8,312 nt of DNA from Bacteroidales bacterium UBA4353. GTDB lineage: Bacteria; Bacteroidota; Bacteroidia; Bacteroidales; Paludibacteraceae. The stretch is taken from contig DGSV01000005.1 of assembly GCA_002394025.1 (NCBI GenBank), positions 1 to 8,312 on the forward strand, read 5' to 3'. The stretch's first letter is position 1. Each line of letters starts with the position of its first letter. Positions 5,353 through 8,312 of this stretch are shown in pieces. Made by a program: the position numbers and the translations under genes. Below the pieces are notes generated by a model, which made no database searches, had not been told where the DNA came from, and was given only the letters and a program-made list of their open reading frames with translations.

Positions 5353-6933
5353 TTAAAGCATGTAGTATTTGCTAAGGAAGTAGGTCCTTTCCCAATCCAC
5401 AATTTTAACGTCGGCTTCCTTAGCAGGATGGATGTTGAATTCGTCGAATACCATAACCTGCTTCTGCTGGGTGTCGAAAAGAGGCCACCGCTTCTCTTTG
5501 CCATCGGGTGACAGGTCGGCACTGAGGGATGGGTTTCCGGTCTTGGCGAACTGGACCCACATCTTGCGCATTGTTTTGCAGAACGTCTCGTCGAAAGCAC
5601 GTCCCGTGTCGCTGGTCATCTCGGGATGGTTGAATACCACCGCAAGTTCTATGGCATGCCCGCATTTCATAATCGGGTCGGGTGATTCGGGAGTAAAGTA
5701 ATAGGTGTAACATTTGCCTCCACCCCGTGTTTGCTCATCCGATAATCTGATAATCGGGGCATTAAACCAGCCCTGACTGAAGACGCGGCTGTCGGGCTCA
5801 TAGCTATCGCCCTTGACATCATTCATGAAGCTTTGAATCAAGGCTTTCTCGTGGGCCGGCATTTTATCGAGCTTTCCTTTCTTTCGCTCGGAGGCCCACT
5901 TATTCCACCCTTCAATTCCGAAGCTACTTACAAAGAAGTTCATTTCGTCCTTGTTGCATCCTATGAGGATTTCCAAATCCTTTGCCGCGCCGTTGGCATA
6001 GGCCTCGAATGTGTCGGTGGGCAGATATTTCCCGTCTCGCTCGGGGGCTTGTTGAATAAAGTTCACAGCAGAAGCCGCCAAGAGAGTGTCACCATCAAGC
6101 TTCAGCAGGTCGTTGATGGTTTTGCATCCCAACTCATTCATCAGCTTATTTGTGCACTCGATGGCTTCGGCCGTCGATCTTGTGAGGTTCACCGCTCCAC
6201 TCTCGGCGATTAGCCGCTTGAAATAGGCCTGCGAACCGCTAATAAGCGGAAGCAACGTGCAGCTTCCGGCACCCGCCGATTCGCCGAAGATGGTGACGTT
6301 GTCGGGGTCGCCGCCAAATGCCGCGATGTTGTTGTGCACCCATTTGAGCGCCATTATTTGGTCTAAGAGACCCAAGTTCTGCGAGTCGGTGTAATCCTCG
6401 CCGCCAGGCAGGTGCGACAGGTGCAAGAAGCCCATAACCCCCAGTCGGTAAGCAATGGTAACAACTATCACATCCGGGTTCTCTTTCAGAAGATTAAAGC
6501 AATCGAACATCGGGTCCACAGTGCCGCCTGATTCGAACGCACCGCCGTGAATCCATACCATAACCGGCTTTTTGGGCGCGTTGGGTTCATCGGCTTTCCA
6601 CACATTCAAGTAGAGGCAGTCCTCGTCCAAGTCATACATTGAGCCCACCTCGAAGGAGGGGTTTCCATAGGCGCTTTTCGCATTATAATAAGCCTCATAC
6701 ACGCCATCTGCTGGGACAACATCTACCGGCGCTTTCCATCGCAAGTTGCCCACGGGTTGCTTGCCTACATAGGGAATGCCACGGAAGGCAATAATGTTCT
6801 CTGTTTTGCGGCCAACGAATGTGCCATTGATACACTTTACGGCGAGCGAAGGGTCGTAATTGCCATCGGTAATAGGCTTATTTTCGCCACCGTACATCTC
6901 TCTCAGAAGATCTCTAATCTCGTTAACGTCCAT
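5353..6933 (-). CDS. Type-B carboxylesterase (para-nitrobenzyl esterase-like)
   Basis: This 526-residue alpha/beta hydrolase of the carboxylesterase type B family (PF00135) hydrolyses carboxylic ester bonds. Features in order: FRGIPYVGKQPVGNLRWKAP (50-69), the usual N-terminal block; EDCLYLNVW (104-112), the type-B signature 2; WIHGGAF (127-133), the oxyanion hole; GGDPDNVTIFGESAGA (207-222) with nucleophile Ser219; NKDEMNFF (327-334) with likely acid Glu330; and CGHAIELAVVF (424-434) with catalytic His426. All three catalytic residues are therefore visible. The ending (WPLFD 483-487, then a short tail to YYML) is typical, and length is normal. No signal peptide or lipobox is seen, so it should be cytoplasmic, unlike many secreted esterases of polysaccharide utilisation loci. 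It lies 19 nt downstream of the DUF3089 gene and is surely co-transcribed with it. The spacer is A-rich with no Shine-Dalgarno site. The natural substrate cannot be read from sequence. Confidence 0.93.
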   Translation of the reverse strand: MDVNEIRDLLREMYGGENKPITDGNYDPSLAVKCINGTFVGRKTENIIAFRGIPYVGKQPVGNLRWKAPVDVVPADGVYEAYYNAKSAYGNPSFEVGSMYDLDEDCLYLNVWKADEPNAPKKPVMVWIHGGAFESGGTVDPMFDCFNLLKENPDVIVVTIAYRLGVMGFLHLSHLPGGEDYTDSQNLGLLDQIMALKWVHNNIAAFGGDPDNVTIFGESAGAGSCTLLPLISGSQAYFKRLIAESGAVNLTRSTAEAIECTNKLMNELGCKTINDLLKLDGDTLLAASAVNFIQQAPERDGKYLPTDTFEAYANGAAKDLEILIGCNKDEMNFFVSSFGIEGWNKWASERKKGKLDKMPAHEKALIQSFMNDVKGDSYEPDSRVFSQGWFNAPIIRLSDEQTRGGGKCYTYYFTPESPDPIMKCGHAIELAVVFNHPEMTSDTGRAFDETFCKTMRKMWVQFAKTGNPSLSADLSPDGKEKRWPLFDTQQKQVMVFDEFNIHPAKEADVKIVDWERTYFLSKYYML

Positions 6934-6952
6934 GGTGTAACTATTTTTATTG

Positions 6953-7948
6953 TTAATGGTCTTGTATGCTTTGATATGCTTCGATACGCTTCGCCACGTT
7001 ATCTACTATGTTGTTGAAAAAGATTGAATAGTCGTCCTGGTGAAAGCTTTCGGGTCCGGCGAACTCAGGCATTTCGTTGGGAATGGCGGCAGCGTGTGTA
7101 ACAACCGTGCCCCGGGCGGTGCATAACTGCGCGTCGGCTCCGATGTCGCATATCGCTGTCTCGCCGGTGTTGTAGTCGATCACTAACGAGCCCTGATTCA
7201 TGCTTGCCGGCGCGTAGGTTTCGTCGCGTTTCCAGTTCAGTGGATTGATGCCCAGCCCATTAGGTAGCAGGGCGGCTGTGGGTGAGTTCTGTTCCACATT
7301 CTTTGGTCCCTCGACGTGCCAACTGATGATGACACCTGTGTCGGTCTCGCCGGCGGCGAACTTGAGGTGCGGGTACGCTTCAAGGTCATCACTTGTGATG
7401 GAGTAGCCAATAGCGTAGGCGGCCACCATACGCTTGTAGTAATCGGGGTGGCGCTTAAAGTAACCCTTCAGCACAAGTCGCAATATTGCCGAGCCCTGGC
7501 TGTGTCCGGCAATGATAAATGGGCGTCCGGCATTATAGTTCTCGAAGTAATAGTCGAGAGCGGCAGTGATATCGGTATATGGCATACCGGTGAGCACAGA
7601 GTCGATGCACCCACACTTTTTCCAAGTCATAGCCTCGAGCATCATGCCGGCTTGGCGATAATAAGGGATAAAGACGTTGGTGGATTGCTCAAAGGCGCTC
7701 GACTTAATCGCATGCTCAATGCCGATACCCTCAAGCACCTCGGCATTTCCAATCTCGGCATAGTCGGGGTCGCCCTCGTTCGCACCCATGTAGATAGTGG
7801 AATAGATGTAGAAAGTGTCGAAATCCTTAGTGATTTCAGGGATCTTGTACCAGTTGGCCGGCTGCGAATAGTCGATTGGCTTTGATTGCCCAAGGTTCGG
7901 CACAGTCGAGCCGCAGTCATTGGTTGCCGAATGCATAATATTCTTCAT
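6953..7948 (-). CDS. DUF3089 family alpha/beta hydrolase
   Basis: This 331-residue protein matches the DUF3089 family (PF11288), an alpha/beta-hydrolase-fold family with few characterised members. The block FDTFYIYSTIYM (43-54) is the first core strand (family 'aDvFyihPTt'). NVFIPYYRQAG (91-101) is the characteristic 'vfaPrYRQ' element. GRPFIIAGHSQGS (141-153) is the nucleophile elbow with Ser150. GVIISWH (205-211) and the late SFHQDDYSIFFNNI (301-314), which resembles the family's 'H..DYxlFy.Ni' ending, place a candidate catalytic His at 303. No signal peptide is visible, whereas many DUF3089 proteins are exported. It is the first gene of a minus-strand operon with the type-B carboxylesterase 19 nt downstream. 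The ATG at 7948 has no Shine-Dalgarno site; its promoter candidate is at 8130-8159, giving a leader of about 170 nt. Function beyond probable esterase or lipase-like hydrolysis is unknown. Confidence 0.85.
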   Translation of the reverse strand: MKNIMHSATNDCGSTVPNLGQSKPIDYSQPANWYKIPEITKDFDTFYIYSTIYMGANEGDPDYAEIGNAEVLEGIGIEHAIKSSAFEQSTNVFIPYYRQAGMMLEAMTWKKCGCIDSVLTGMPYTDITAALDYYFENYNAGRPFIIAGHSQGSAILRLVLKGYFKRHPDYYKRMVAAYAIGYSITSDDLEAYPHLKFAAGETDTGVIISWHVEGPKNVEQNSPTAALLPNGLGINPLNWKRDETYAPASMNQGSLVIDYNTGETAICDIGADAQLCTARGTVVTHAAAIPNEMPEFAGPESFHQDDYSIFFNNIVDNVAKRIEAYQSIQDH

Positions 7949-8121
7949 ACGCTCTTGTAAATTATATTAAAACTTGCAAGTCAGTAACTCGCTCACCAAT
8001 TTATATTTAGCACATATTAGTCGATGAAATTACTTGGTAATATTCACGGATTTATTCCCACACAACACTCTTATGGCTAACCTTCGAGTTCGCAAAATTT
8101 TAGTATTGTGATTTTTAAAAT
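7949..8121. other. AT-rich leader of the hydrolase operon
   Basis: No gene is visible. If the promoter at 8130-8159 is used, most of this stretch is the untranslated leader (about 170 nt) of the DUF3089 gene. It contains a perfect 10-bp palindrome, ACTTGCAAGT, at 7972-7981, about 24 nt before the start codon, which could be an operator or chance. I see no riboswitch-like conserved core. Confidence 0.35.
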
Positions 8122-8129
8122 TATTTTTG
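8098..8129 (+). promoter_or_regulatory. Candidate divergent promoter toward the right edge
   Basis: TATTTTTG at 8122-8129 matches TAnnTTTG. TTTA at 8098-8101 lies exactly 20 nt upstream and matches three of four bases of the -33 TTTG box. It would drive whatever lies right of 8140. The surrounding sequence is very AT-rich, so chance matches are easy. Confidence 0.35.
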
Positions 8130-8159
8130 CAAATTTAAAATTTTTTTTGAGAAAACAAG
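8130..8159 (-). promoter_or_regulatory. Candidate promoter of the DUF3089-esterase operon
   Basis: On the minus strand TAAATTTG (8137-8130) is a full match to the Bacteroidetes -7 element. CTTG (8159-8156) lies 18 nt upstream and matches three of four bases of the -33 box, one base shorter than the usual spacing. This is the best promoter seen between 7949 and 8312 on this strand. Its -7 box directly abuts the plus-strand -7 box at 8122-8129. Confidence 0.5.
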
Positions 8160-8238
8160 CCTATTGAGATAAAAAAGTAGAACAAATTGCGGCTAAAAAG
8201 AGGTATCCGGTTGTATTAACGGTACAACAATCCTACTT

Positions 8239-8312
8239 GTGAGATATGAATTATCTATTAAACCGCTTTATCTGGAACTGCCCGATAGAGACAGGCCTAC
8301 GCTGAAGATTAG
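8239..8312 (+). CDS. Unrecognised frame open at the right edge (partial)
   Basis: A GTG at 8239 opens a frame (VRYELSIKPLYLELPDRD and on) that runs off the window without a stop; the same frame is open back to a TAA at about 8194. The residues look protein-like, but only about 24 codons are available and I recognise no family. It would lie downstream of the plus-strand promoter candidate at 8098-8129. A competing ATG frame at 8246 closes after 19 codons at TGA 8303-8305. Either could be chance. Confidence 0.25.
   Translation, partial: MRYELSIKPLYLELPDRDRPTLKI

Noticed and set aside
7316..7885. A 189-codon plus-strand open frame opposite the DUF3089 gene
   Set aside because: It is an antisense shadow of a gene with clear family motifs, and its translation is repetitive in Val, Gly and Asp without recognisable motifs.

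Overview
The window looks like a chromosomal segment from a Bacteroidales bacterium (Prevotella/Bacteroides-like; the genus is a guess). The reasons are the protein flavour of DnaB, AsnRS and PgeF, start codons mostly preceded by A-rich sequence rather than Shine-Dalgarno sites, and promoter-like sequences of the Bacteroidetes type (TTTG, about 20 nt, then TAnnTTTG).

Layout, left to right. (1) 1-326 is the 3' end of the replicative helicase gene dnaB. (2) 405-1553 encodes an AI-2E/PerM-family membrane permease. (3) 1667-3085 is asnS, with a near-perfect promoter in front (1568-1599) and a clear hairpin behind (3142-3174). (4) 3086-4237 is a scrambled, gene-poor patch of about 1.15 kb. It holds a well-formed plus-strand promoter followed by a boxA-like antitermination motif with no obvious gene to serve, a 5'-truncated retropepsin-like aspartic protease gene on the minus strand, and the overlapping tail of a lost frame just before the next gene. 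(5) 4238-5020 is pgeF, the purine nucleoside phosphorylase/laccase-like enzyme that edits peptidoglycan precursors. (6) 5021-5352 is a convergent intergenic region with a short open frame interrupted by TGA and a GC-rich hairpin. (7) 7948 down to 5353, minus strand, is a two-gene operon of alpha/beta hydrolases: a DUF3089 protein, then a type-B carboxylesterase. (8) 7949-8312 is an AT-rich region where two divergent -7 boxes abut; an unrecognised frame is open at the right edge.

The plus-strand genes are housekeeping genes and need not work together. The two hydrolases are probably co-transcribed (19 nt gap, single upstream promoter candidate) and may act on related ester substrates; neither has a visible signal peptide. 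I see no CRISPR array, tRNA, rRNA or intact insertion sequence. The parts most worth a second look are the promoter plus boxA-like leader, the duplicated flap motif at the truncated end of the aspartic protease, and the back-to-back promoters at the right end.
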